Made by a program: the position numbers and the translations under genes. 64,000 nucleotides of DNA from Lachnospiraceae bacterium (lineage in GTDB: Bacteria > Bacillota > Clostridia > Lachnospirales > Lachnospiraceae), in assembly GCA_017412055.1 (NCBI GenBank), contig JAFQOW010000009.1, positions 62,001-126,000 on the forward strand. Reading direction: 5' to 3'. The notes beneath the pieces are model-generated. The model was given only the letters and a program-made list of their open reading frames with translations. It made no database searches and was not told the DNA's origin. This document shows, one piece after another, positions 34,564 through 42,285 of this stretch (within the stretch, counting starts at the first letter, position 1; each line of letters opens with the position of its first letter).

Positions 34564-35196
34564 ATGGCTTTTGATTTTAAGAAGGAATATAAAGAATTTT
34601 ATATGCCAAAGAATAAACCTGAGATCGTAAATGTTCCTAAAGCTAATTATATTGCTGTTAGAGGTAAAGGTAATCCAAATGAAGAAGGTGGTACATATCA
34701 GCAGGCTATTAGTGTTTTATATGCTGTTGCATATACATTAAAAATGAGCTATAAGAGTGATTATAAAATAGAGGGTTTTTTTGAATATGTTGTTCCACCA
34801 CTTGAGGGATTTTGGTGGCAGGATGATGTTCAGGGTGTGGATTATACTAACAAATCGGCATTTAACTGGATTTCAGTTATTCGTTTACCAGATTTTGTGA
34901 CTAAGGAACATTTTGAATGGGCGGTGGAAACTGCAACAAAAAAGAAAAAGCTAGACTGTTCGTCAGCAGAGTATCTTACAATTGATGAAGGATTGTGTGT
35001 TCAAATTATGCATTTGGGTTCGTTTGATGATGAACCAGCAACAGTTGCACTTATGGATGCTTATTTAGAGCAGAATGGATATGTTAATGATATAAATAAT
35101 GATAGATTGCATCATGAGATATATTTATCTGATGCTAGAAAGGTTGCAGCAGAAAAGTGGAAAACGGTTATTAGACATCCGATTAGAAAAGCGTAA
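34564..35196 (+). CDS. GyrI-like small-molecule-binding domain protein
   Basis: 210 residues from the ATG at 34564, eight bases after GGAGG. The fold markers are VPKANYIAVRGKGNPNEEGGTYQQAI, EGFFEYVVPPLEGFWW, FNWISVIRLPDFV and LCVQIMHLGSFDDEPATV, typical of the stand-alone GyrI-like (COG4832) proteins. These bind or hydrolyse small hydrophobic cyclic molecules in the cytosol. The ligand is unknown. First of a series of small one-gene enzymes, all on the + strand. Confidence 0.87.
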   Translation: MAFDFKKEYKEFYMPKNKPEIVNVPKANYIAVRGKGNPNEEGGTYQQAISVLYAVAYTLKMSYKSDYKIEGFFEYVVPPLEGFWWQDDVQGVDYTNKSAFNWISVIRLPDFVTKEHFEWAVETATKKKKLDCSSAEYLTIDEGLCVQIMHLGSFDDEPATVALMDAYLEQNGYVNDINNDRLHHEIYLSDARKVAAEKWKTVIRHPIRKA

Positions 35197-35350
35197 AACT
35201 TGAATTTATCGCGCTCAAGGAAAAAGGAAGCGGCTGCGTAGCAGACATTTACTTTTTCTGGCGCGATACCGACAAAATTATAAGTGCGAAGCACGACAGA
35301 CACGAAGTGGCTGAATTTTGGAGGTGTAAGAAGTAGAAAAACTTGTATTT
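35195..35350. repeat. Hairpin element flanked by 13-bp direct repeats
   Basis: AAAACTTGAATTT (35195-35207) and AAAACTTGTATTT (35338-35350) flank two structures. One is TATCGCGC..GGAAAAAG paired with CTTTTTC..GCGCGATA around GCTGCGTAGC. The other is CAAAATT..TGCGAAGCA..CACGAAGTG..AATTTTG. The layout (terminal direct repeats, internal fold-backs, no gene) is that of a small non-autonomous insertion. Confidence 0.65.
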
Positions 35351-35362
35351 GTAGAGGTGAAA

Positions 35363-35836
35363 ATGAGAGATATTCAGATAATAGATAATGAAACAGCTTT
35401 TAATTATAGGGTTTCAGGTGTGGTTATTAAAGATAACAAAATTTTGCTTAATAGGTTAAAAAGTGATGGTTTTTGGACATTTGTTGGAGGAAAGGTAGCA
35501 TTTGGAGAAGATTCACAAAAAGCAATTGTTAGGGAGTATTTTGAAGAAACAGGGGCTAATATCAAAGTGGAACGATTAGCAGCTTGTGTTGAAAACTTCT
35601 TTGTTTTTAATGCAAAGAGATGGCATGAGATTTTATTTTTCTATATATTAAAAGATGATAATGAAGAATTGGATTTGTTTGAAGGTGAACGAGAGATAAA
35701 AGATAATTCGAGCGGAATCTATAAATGGTTTGATATATCTAAATTAGATAAAGTTAAGATTCAACCAGAGTGTTCAATGCAAATAATTAACAATTTAAAT
35801 TGTCAAGTTTTTCAACATATTATTAATGAAGAATAA
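35363..35836 (+). CDS. Nudix hydrolase
   Basis: 157 residues from the ATG at 35363 (AGAGGTGA just before; an in-frame GTG at 35357 is possible). The Nudix box is GGKVAFGEDSQKAIVREYF plus EETGANI, with every catalytic Glu in place (G-x5-E-x7-REUxEExGU). These cytosolic enzymes cleave nucleoside diphosphates linked to another group. Substrate unknown. Codon use is more AT-rich (AAA, GAA, TTT) than in core genes of the window. Confidence 0.92.
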   Translation: MRDIQIIDNETAFNYRVSGVVIKDNKILLNRLKSDGFWTFVGGKVAFGEDSQKAIVREYFEETGANIKVERLAACVENFFVFNAKRWHEILFFYILKDDNEELDLFEGEREIKDNSSGIYKWFDISKLDKVKIQPECSMQIINNLNCQVFQHIINEE

Positions 35837-35872
35837 TTGGTAATAAATATGATTTATTGAGAGGGTATTAAA

Positions 35873-36196
35873 ATGATTGGAAGTAGAGTGACAGTAAAGA
35901 TTGATAGGCCAATGGGTAGTTATCATCCGAAGCATAAGGATATATATTATCCAATAAACTATGGTTATATAGAAGGAATTATGGCTCCAGATGGAGAGGA
36001 GCAAGATGCTTATGTATTGGGCGTGGATGGTCCGGTTCAGCAATTTACAGGAATTGTTGTTGCGATTATACATAGATTTGATGATGTTGAAGAAAAGTGG
36101 GTTGTTGCACCTGAAGATATGATGCTTACTAGGGAAGAAATAGAGAAACAGGTGCATTTTCAGGAACAATATTTTAAGTCAGAGATAAGGATGTAG
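35873..36196 (+). CDS. Short inorganic pyrophosphatase-like protein
   Basis: 107 residues. It resembles the N-terminal core of family I pyrophosphatases: VTVKIDRPMGSYHPKHKDIYYPINYGYIEG followed by APDGEEQDAYVLGVDGPV, which corresponds to the metal-binding signature DGDPxD with Glu replacing the second Asp. It is much shorter than true enzymes (about 170) and lacks the C-terminal lobe. Such small proteins are common in Firmicutes, and the activity is uncertain. GAGAGG precedes the ATG. Confidence 0.8.
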   Translation: MIGSRVTVKIDRPMGSYHPKHKDIYYPINYGYIEGIMAPDGEEQDAYVLGVDGPVQQFTGIVVAIIHRFDDVEEKWVVAPEDMMLTREEIEKQVHFQEQYFKSEIRM

Positions 36197-36205
36197 AGAG
36201 AACGT

Positions 36206-36916
36206 ATGAAAAGAATGTACTATTTATTGCCAATTAGATGTGTTATTTTTTTATTTACGTTTGTAATTGGAGCAGCAGTTGTTGGGAAACAAATAGAAGA
36301 AATAAGTAATTGGTGGTCTGTGATTGCGAGTATAGTTAATGTGCTTATAATAGTAGTGCTCGTATTTACAACAAAAAAGAAGAATAGTAATTATTGGGAA
36401 TTGATAAATTTTCAAAAAGGAAAGACTACATGGAAACAAATTGTAGGTATGTCGGCAATTATTGTAGTTATCGGAATGGTAGGAATGTACTTGGCAGGAT
36501 ACATATGCTATGGTGTTATTCCTTATGCGGCACCGATGCTTATAGCGCCTATACCTTTATGGCTTGCAATAATTAATGTGGTTGTTTTGCCCATATCAAC
36601 AGCATTTGCTGAAGATGGTTTGTATTTAGGATGTGGTGTAAATACAATTAAAAATAAGTATGTGGCAATCATTGTTCCGGCATTGTTTTTTGCATTACAA
36701 CATAGTTTTATACCAACATTATATGATGTTAGATATACAGTATATCGTTTTATATCTTTCTTGCCATTAACTATTATTTTATGTTGGTGGTATCACAAAA
36801 ACAGAAATCCACTTCCGATTATGGTTGGACATGCTGTTATTGATGTGGCTACAGTTATGCAAATATTAGCAACATCTGCAATTCCAGGATTTTATGAAAT
36901 GATGTGTGGTATGTAA
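36206..36916 (+). CDS. CPBP/Abi-like membrane protein with degenerate active site
   Basis: 236 residues with about seven hydrophobic helices. The family's three motifs are recognisable but changed: motif 1 EExxxR appears as FAEDGLYLGC, motif 2 is FFALQHSF, motif 3 is MVGHAVIDV. CPBP proteins are intramembrane proteases (Rce1 relatives) that often serve bacteriocin immunity or maturation. Loss of the second Glu and the Arg of motif 1 makes protease activity doubtful. Only 9 bp after the pyrophosphatase-like gene; 20 bp before the next. Confidence 0.75.
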   Translation: MKRMYYLLPIRCVIFLFTFVIGAAVVGKQIEEISNWWSVIASIVNVLIIVVLVFTTKKKNSNYWELINFQKGKTTWKQIVGMSAIIVVIGMVGMYLAGYICYGVIPYAAPMLIAPIPLWLAIINVVVLPISTAFAEDGLYLGCGVNTIKNKYVAIIVPALFFALQHSFIPTLYDVRYTVYRFISFLPLTIILCWWYHKNRNPLPIMVGHAVIDVATVMQILATSAIPGFYEMMCGM

Positions 36917-36936
36917 TTAGGAGGAGAAATAATATT

Positions 36937-37488
36937 ATGAAAAAGCTGGTGGTGTTTTTTCCAGGCGTGGGGTATGGATTTAAGCATCCTTTATTCTATT
37001 ATGCTGATTTGTTGTATGAGACAAAAGGTTATGAACGAAAATATATGAGCTATCAGGATATTTGCATGGATAAAAAATTAACCCTTGAGGAAAAAAAGGT
37101 TAAGGTAAGAGAATATGTTTTTAAACAAGCAAGAGGGATTGACTTTAAAGAGTATGAAGAAGTTGTTTTTCTGTCCAAAAGTATCGGAACTGCAGAGGCA
37201 GGAGCTCTTGCTGAAAAAGTGGGAATAAAAGTGACGCAGATTTTTCTTACTCCTATCGAAAGTGCTATTCCGTATATTAAAGGTGCCAGCAATGTTGTTA
37301 TAGGTACTAGAGATGAAGCATACTCGGTTTGTAAAGAACATTGTGAGAAGTATAATATAAATGCATTATATATAGAAGATGGAGACCATTCGTTGGAAGT
37401 CAAAGGAGAACTAGATAAAAACATAGATATATTGAAACAAGTAATGCAATTTGTGGATGAAAAGTCTGCCTTCGTTGAGATAAAGTGA
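36937..37488 (+). CDS. Alpha/beta-hydrolase-fold protein
   Basis: 183 residues from the ATG at 36937 behind AGGAGGAG. It begins with KKLVVFFPGVGYGFKHPLFYYA, and EEVVFLSKSIGTAEAGALA carries a nucleophile-elbow-like GxSxG variant (LSKSIG). A C-terminal GDHSLEV would offer the catalytic His. It resembles small predicted hydrolases of the dienelactone or KAN type. Substrate unknown. Cytosolic, with no signal peptide. Confidence 0.75.
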   Translation: MKKLVVFFPGVGYGFKHPLFYYADLLYETKGYERKYMSYQDICMDKKLTLEEKKVKVREYVFKQARGIDFKEYEEVVFLSKSIGTAEAGALAEKVGIKVTQIFLTPIESAIPYIKGASNVVIGTRDEAYSVCKEHCEKYNINALYIEDGDHSLEVKGELDKNIDILKQVMQFVDEKSAFVEIK

Positions 37489-37601
37489 CAAAATTGACTG
37501 CAACATATTTTTATTTTGGGGATTTTGATAAAAAATATAAAGAAGAAATAGTATCGCCGGAATTGAAATTTGTATATTTGGAAAAATGTAATGGGAGATA
37601 A
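37485..37601 (+). pseudogene. Possible gene fragment or 38-codon ORF
   Basis: A frame starting GTG inside the previous stop reads VTKLTATYFYFGDFDKKYKE and ends LEKCNGR. Codon use looks coding, but no ribosome site and no recognised family are present. Perhaps a remnant of an inserted or deleted gene. Confidence 0.3.
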
Positions 37602-37630
37602 CCAAAATTCATTGCTGAAAGGAACGCAAT

Positions 37631-37999
37631 ACGTATATATCAGAATACTGTGAAGTTAGTTACGTAGAAAAGTATAATGTGGTTTTTGTGAAATGGAAAA
37701 AATTCTGTTGTAATCAGGATTATAGAGAACCCTTGGAATATGCATTAGACATTATTAATAATCATAAGGATTGTAATTATGTGGCAGATACTAGAAATGG
37801 ATTTGAGAATATTCCTGAGGATACCAAGTGGGTAGTGGAATATTTTATGCCTACGGCAGCAGAATATGGATGCAAATGTATTTATTTTATTATTGATAAA
37901 AGTAATTCGTTAAAAGAAGAATTAGAGGGCCAGGAAAATGATTCTTCTGATAAGATTGAATTTAGATATATCTACTGTTTGGAAGAAGTTGAAATATAA
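37631..37999 (+). CDS. STAS/SEC14-like small protein, start codon apparently lost
   Basis: Protein-like sequence begins at 37631 with YISEYCEVSYVEKYNVVFVKWKKFC, given here only in part (YISEYCEVSYVEKYN), and continues YREPLEYALDIINNH, VADTRNGFENIPEDTKW, FMPTAAEYGCKCIYFI. This pattern (a WK-Y/F-C strand, DxRNGFE, then SCK..IFI) belongs to small STAS-like proteins of Clostridia. The codon in the expected start position, after AAAGGA, is ACG, and no ATG, GTG or TTG occurs in frame until a GTG at 37679, which would remove a core strand. Either ACG/ATA starts weakly or the gene is dying. Confidence 0.6.
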   Translation, partial: TYISEYCEVSYVEKYNVVFVKWKKFCCNQDYREPLEYALDIINNHKDCNYVADTRNGFENIPEDTKWVVEYFMPTAAEYGCKCIYFIIDKSNSLKEELEGQENDSSDKIEFRYIYCLEEVEI

Positions 38000-38016
38000 T
38001 ATGATGGAGAAAAGAT

Positions 38017-39099
38017 ATGACTTTAAATATGAGAAAGCATTATATTGACAATTTAAGATGGATAATACTTTTGGTTCTTATACCATATCATGCAGCAATG
38101 GCGTGGAATACTTGGGGTGAATCTAATTATGTTTTCTTTGAAGGGAATAGGTTAATTAGCAGTGTCGTTGTGTTTTTTAGTCCTTATTTTATGCCGTTGC
38201 TATTTGTGTTAGCAGGTATAAGTACAAAATATGCGTTACAAAAGAGAACAAATAAGGAATATTTGATTGAGAGAGTAAAAAAATTATTAGTGCCATTTTT
38301 ATTTGGAACAATTTTTTTAATGCCTATTATGGCATATATTGCAGATAAGTTTAATTGTTCTTATGATGGTAGCTTTTTTGAGCACTATGTTGTATTTTTT
38401 ACAAAATATACGGATTTAATAGGTGCAGATGGTGGTTTTTCGTTAGGACAGTTTTGGTTCTTGTTGTATTTGTTGATTATTTCATTTATTGGGACTGGCA
38501 TAATAACCTTACTAAAGAGATTTGAAACAGATAAAACAATTTCATTTTGGATGATTTTTCTTTTGGGCTTACCATTGCCAATATTAAGTGAGTTGCTATC
38601 TGTAGGAGGAAAAAGCCTTGTGGAGTATACTTATCTTTTTATGGCGGGGTATTATTTATTTTCTGATGAAAAGACAGTGAATGAAGTGGAGAAGAACAGT
38701 GTTTTATTAATTTGCATTGGGCTGATAGCTACAATTTTGAATGTATACCTCTTTATTTGGCGAAAAGAGGAATTTGTTTTGCTTAACAATGTTACAAAAT
38801 ATGTATCAGAATGGATTATGATAATTGCTTTGATTGGATTTGTGAAAAAATATTTAAATAATAGTAATAAATTTTTTGATTATATGAATAAAAGGTCATT
38901 CCTATTTTATGTTTATCATTTTGTTTGGGTTGTTTTGTTTCAGTATATACTGTATGGTTTTGTCGGTAATAAAACTATGGTTTTATTTATAGGTACAGTG
39001 TTATTAGCTTATTTAGCTACTTTTGCTTGTTGTGAAATAAGTGCACGAATACCTGTTTTGTGCTTTCTGACAGGGATAAAACATAATGCAAATAAGTAA
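38017..39099 (+). CDS. Acyltransferase family 3 membrane protein
   Basis: 360 residues with about ten membrane helices. The N-terminal motif KHYIDNLRWIILLVLIPYHAAM contains the conserved His of acyltransferase-3 enzymes, followed by RVKKLLVPFLFGTIFLMP and LGQFWFLLYLLI. These enzymes transfer acyl groups to carbohydrates or lipids at the cell surface. The acceptor is unknown. GATGGAGAAAAG supplies the ribosome site. Strongly AT-rich codons; island gene. Confidence 0.9.
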   Translation: MTLNMRKHYIDNLRWIILLVLIPYHAAMAWNTWGESNYVFFEGNRLISSVVVFFSPYFMPLLFVLAGISTKYALQKRTNKEYLIERVKKLLVPFLFGTIFLMPIMAYIADKFNCSYDGSFFEHYVVFFTKYTDLIGADGGFSLGQFWFLLYLLIISFIGTGIITLLKRFETDKTISFWMIFLLGLPLPILSELLSVGGKSLVEYTYLFMAGYYLFSDEKTVNEVEKNSVLLICIGLIATILNVYLFIWRKEEFVLLNNVTKYVSEWIMIIALIGFVKKYLNNSNKFFDYMNKRSFLFYVYHFVWVVLFQYILYGFVGNKTMVLFIGTVLLAYLATFACCEISARIPVLCFLTGIKHNANK

Positions 39100-39137
39100 T
39101 TGGATTGAGGATTAATTTTAAGTTGAGGGAAAGAAAT

Positions 39138-39668
39138 ATGAAGACACCTAAATTGGAAACAGAAAGATTGATATTACGTCCATTTAAGGAAGATGACGCG
39201 ATAAATGTATTTGAATGCTGGGAAAGTGATCCTGATGTGGCAAAATATATGTTTTGGACAAGTCACAATGATATCGAGAAAACAAAAGAATGGATAGCGT
39301 TTGAATTAGGGCAAATAGAAAAGCAAGATTGGTATAGGTTTGCTCTTGTATTAAAAGGAACAAATGAGTTGATTGGAACAGTTCTAATTTATTATGAAGA
39401 GGAAGTTGAATGTTGGGAAATAGGCTATAATCTCGGTAAGAAGTACTGGAATAAAGGCTATACAACTGAAGCAATGAGAACAGTTATTGATTTTGCAGGC
39501 AAACAATTAAAGATATCAGAAATTGTTGGTAGATATGCAAAAGAAAATCCTGCGTCGGGTAATGTTATGAAAAAACTAGGATTTAGTTATGAAAAGGATA
39601 TTCCTTATGAATGTAATAATGGAACAGTTAGAAGAGAGGGAATACAATGTAGATTGATTATTGGTTAA
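39138..39668 (+). CDS. GNAT-family N-acetyltransferase (RimJ/RimL type)
   Basis: 176 residues from the ATG at 39138 behind GAGGGAAAG. Hallmarks: LETERLILRPFKEDDA at the N-terminus, ELIGTVLIYYEEEVECWEIGYNLGKKYWNKGYTTEAM with the acetyl-CoA pyrophosphate loop (GKKYWNKGY), and GRYAKENPASGNVMKKLGF. It acetylates an amine on a protein, antibiotic or metabolite; which one cannot be told. Confidence 0.92.
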   Translation: MKTPKLETERLILRPFKEDDAINVFECWESDPDVAKYMFWTSHNDIEKTKEWIAFELGQIEKQDWYRFALVLKGTNELIGTVLIYYEEEVECWEIGYNLGKKYWNKGYTTEAMRTVIDFAGKQLKISEIVGRYAKENPASGNVMKKLGFSYEKDIPYECNNGTVRREGIQCRLIIG

Positions 39669-39708
39669 AAGATGAAGTGTTTTTGAAAATAAAAGGGAAG
39701 TGATTGGG

Positions 39709-40617
39709 ATGATGAATTTAAGAAGTGAGATAGCAAAAATAATTGGAATTAATATATCAGATTCTAATACAGAGATTAAATACAGTGTATTGGAAACGAT
39801 AGAGGAAGAAGGATATACAAGGCATTTAATTGAATATGATTCCTGCGGCGATAAAGTAAGAGCATTCTTGTTGTTGCCTGAAGTGCTTGGCAATAATCCT
39901 GCAATACTTATTAACCATCAACATAATAGAGAACACCATTTAGGGAAAAGTGAAGTTTGTGGATTAGCAGGAAATCCATTGCAAGCGTTTGGAGTAGAAT
40001 TAGTTAAGAGAGGTTTTGTTGTATTAGCACCTGATTCTATATGTTTTGAAGATAGACGCAAGGATTCTACAGTAGAAGGATTTGATTTTTGGCAGCACTT
40101 TGATGAAATGTGTTATCGAATTCTTAAGGGAGAATACTTGATGAAGAAAGTACTTGATGATGCAATGATTGGAATTAGTTTACTATCTAATCTTGAGTTC
40201 GTTGATAACAAAAGAATTGGTACACTAGGGCATTCTTATGGTGGTAATACGGTATTATTTCTTTCGGCGTTAGATGAGAGAATCTCATATAGTTGTGCTA
40301 GTGGCAGTGCTTGTACATATAAGAATAGAATGAAAAATGGTGTTGGAATTGAAATGGCAAGTGTGATTCCAGGATTCATTCAAAAATATGATATTGATGA
40401 TGTGGTAGCATGCATCGCACCAAGACAGCTACTTATAGTTTCAAGTGAGGAAGATAAGTATTCGAAAGATGTTCCAGAAATAGTTGAAAAGGTTAGTGAA
40501 GTGTATAAGAACAGTAATGCATTGGGTAATTTATATCATAAGCGTTATCAAGGTGGTCATGCAATGACGGAGGAAAGATTTCGTGATATAGTGAAATGGA
40601 TAAGTGAAAAGGCATAG
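39709..40617 (+). CDS. Dienelactone-hydrolase/acetyl-xylan-esterase-like hydrolase
   Basis: 302 residues from the ATG at 39709 (AAGGGAAG upstream; another ATG follows directly). Alpha/beta hydrolase with DKVRAFLLLPE, nucleophile elbow TLGHSYGGNTVLF (Ser), Asp region RQLLIVSSEEDKYS and a C-terminal His in YQGGHAMTEERF. Cytosolic. It probably cleaves an ester. It is unlike the smaller hydrolase at 36937. Confidence 0.85.
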   Translation: MMNLRSEIAKIIGINISDSNTEIKYSVLETIEEEGYTRHLIEYDSCGDKVRAFLLLPEVLGNNPAILINHQHNREHHLGKSEVCGLAGNPLQAFGVELVKRGFVVLAPDSICFEDRRKDSTVEGFDFWQHFDEMCYRILKGEYLMKKVLDDAMIGISLLSNLEFVDNKRIGTLGHSYGGNTVLFLSALDERISYSCASGSACTYKNRMKNGVGIEMASVIPGFIQKYDIDDVVACIAPRQLLIVSSEEDKYSKDVPEIVEKVSEVYKNSNALGNLYHKRYQGGHAMTEERFRDIVKWISEKA

Positions 40618-40653
40618 GAGCAATCTATAATAAGTTTAAGAGAGGGGATTTTA

Positions 40654-41046
40654 ATGAAAGATATAGAAATTGTACAACAAGCTAAAGAAAGCTTTAATCG
40701 TATTATTGATAATAAAACTTATGCGAATATTATAAAAGATGATAATCATCTTTTAGAAATAATGGACTTGATAGAAGAGAGTAATTATAGAAGGATTTTA
40801 GATATTGGAACTGGAACGGGGTATTTGGCATTTCCTTTAGCGGAAAGATTTCCTAAATCGACAGTTTGTGGTATTGATATTGCAGATGCTATTATTCAGA
40901 AGAATAATGAGATTGTAAAAGAAAAGGGGATAACAAACCTTTCTTTTGAAGTATTTGATGGTTTGAATTATCTATTTGAAGATGAGAGTGGTACTGTATG
41001 GGTGAAACATATAGATGTGGGCAATACTGTTTATATGAAAGCATAG
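40654..41046 (+). pseudogene. SAM-dependent methyltransferase, 3'-truncated
   Basis: 130 residues. Motif I ILDIGTGTGYLAFPLAERFP and motif II VCGIDIADAII are intact, then LSFEVFDGLNY, after which a normal enzyme would continue for 80 or more residues. Instead 24 unrelated residues (LFEDESGTVWVKHIDVGN and on) lead to a stop four bases before the right-hand 105-bp repeat. The truncation point therefore coincides with the island border. Probably inactive. Confidence 0.75.
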
Positions 41047-41049
41047 GAA

Positions 41050-41154
41050 AAGAAATAAATTTACTTTTCCCACCCTTCGTGTTATATTAAATAATGGTTT
41101 ATTTTAACAATAATGATATTCAAAGGAGATATATATTATGAAACTAGGCATCGT
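41050..41154 (+). repeat. Right copy of 105-bp direct repeat (ychF leader)
   Basis: The counterpart of 29484-29588, exactly 11,566 bp away. This copy continues into the intact ychF gene. Confidence 0.92.
41060..41088 (+). promoter_or_regulatory. Promoter of ychF
   Basis: TTTACT (41060-41065), 17-nt spacer, TATATT (41083-41088). The same promoter is duplicated at the left border (29494-29522). Confidence 0.65.
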
Positions 41155-42235
41155 AGGACTTCCTAATGTAGGAAAGAGTACTTTATTTAATTCATTGACA
41201 AAGGCTGGTGCTGAATCGGCTAACTACCCATTCTGTACAATCGACCCTAATGTAGGTGTTGTGCCTGTACCAGATGAGAGACTTGATAAGCTTGCAGCTA
41301 TGTATGATTCGGACAAGATTACACCAGCTGTAATAGAGTTTGTTGATATAGCAGGACTTGTAAAGGGTGCATCTAAGGGTGAAGGACTTGGAAATCAGTT
41401 CCTTGCAAATATCCGTGAGGTAGATGCTATTGTACATGTTGTCCGTTGTTTTGATAACTCAAATATTATTCATGTAGAGGGAAGCATTGACCCACTTCGT
41501 GATATTGAGACTATTAATTTAGAGCTTATTTTCTCTGACATAGAGATTCTTGATAGAAGACTTCAGAAGGTTGGCAGAGCTGCTAATAATGATAAGACTA
41601 TGGCTAAGGAGAGAGACCTTATCCTTAAGCTTAAGGCTCTTCTTGAGGATGGTAAGCTTGCTAAGCATTATGAGACAGATGATGATGATGAGAAGTTATG
41701 GCTTAAGGAGTACAATCTTCTTACAGGAAAGCCAGTTATCTTTGCAGCAAATGTAGAAGAGGACGATTTGGCTGATGATGGCGCATCTAATGAAAATGTA
41801 ACTAAGGTTAGAGAGTTTGCTAAGAGCGAAGGTTTTGAGGTATTTGTTGTATGTGCTCAGATTGAGCAGGAAATTGCAGAGCTTGATGATGAAGAGAAGG
41901 CTATGTTCCTTGAAGATTTAGGAATTAAGGATTCTGGTCTTGATAAGCTTATCAAGGCAAGCTATAGCTTACTTGGACTTATAAGCTATCTTACAGCTGG
42001 TAAGCAGGAGACAAGAGCTTGGACTATCACAAAGGGTACAAAGGCTCCACAGGCAGCAGGTAAGATTCATACAGACTTTGAGAGAGGCTTTATCCGTGCA
42101 GAGGTTGTAAATTATCAGGATTTACTTGATTGTGGTAGCTATTCAGGCGCAAAGGACAAGGGTCTTGTAGGTCTTGAAGGTAAAGAATACGTAGTAAAAG
42201 ATGGGGATGTAATCTTATTTAGATTCAATGTGTAG
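41138..42235 (+). CDS. ychF: YchF (redox-regulated OLA1-type GTPase/ATPase)
   Basis: 365 residues, full length. G1 GLPNVGKST, G3 DIAGLVKGASKGEGLGNQFL, a family-specific G4 variant (FAANVEEDDL, replacing NKxD, which favours ATP) and the C-terminal TGS domain (YLTAGKQETRAWTITKGTKAPQAAGKIHTDFERGFI in part). It binds ribosomes and affects stress and translation control. AAAGGAG precedes the ATG. Its 5' end and promoter are duplicated 11.6 kb upstream. Confidence 0.97.
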   Translation: MKLGIVGLPNVGKSTLFNSLTKAGAESANYPFCTIDPNVGVVPVPDERLDKLAAMYDSDKITPAVIEFVDIAGLVKGASKGEGLGNQFLANIREVDAIVHVVRCFDNSNIIHVEGSIDPLRDIETINLELIFSDIEILDRRLQKVGRAANNDKTMAKERDLILKLKALLEDGKLAKHYETDDDDEKLWLKEYNLLTGKPVIFAANVEEDDLADDGASNENVTKVREFAKSEGFEVFVVCAQIEQEIAELDDEEKAMFLEDLGIKDSGLDKLIKASYSLLGLISYLTAGKQETRAWTITKGTKAPQAAGKIHTDFERGFIRAEVVNYQDLLDCGSYSGAKDKGLVGLEGKEYVVKDGDVILFRFNV

Positions 42236-42285
42236 ATACCAAGATCAAAAGGTTATGCTATATATAATAATTAAGGAGACTAACT

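Noticed and set aside
34564-41046. Integron cassette array
   Set aside because: No integrase, no attI and no GTTRRRY/RYYYAAC-bounded attC hairpins between genes. Gaps are often only 9-40 bp.
29484-41154. Prophage or complete conjugative element
   Set aside because: No integrase, relaxase, coupling protein, capsid or terminase gene is present between the repeats.
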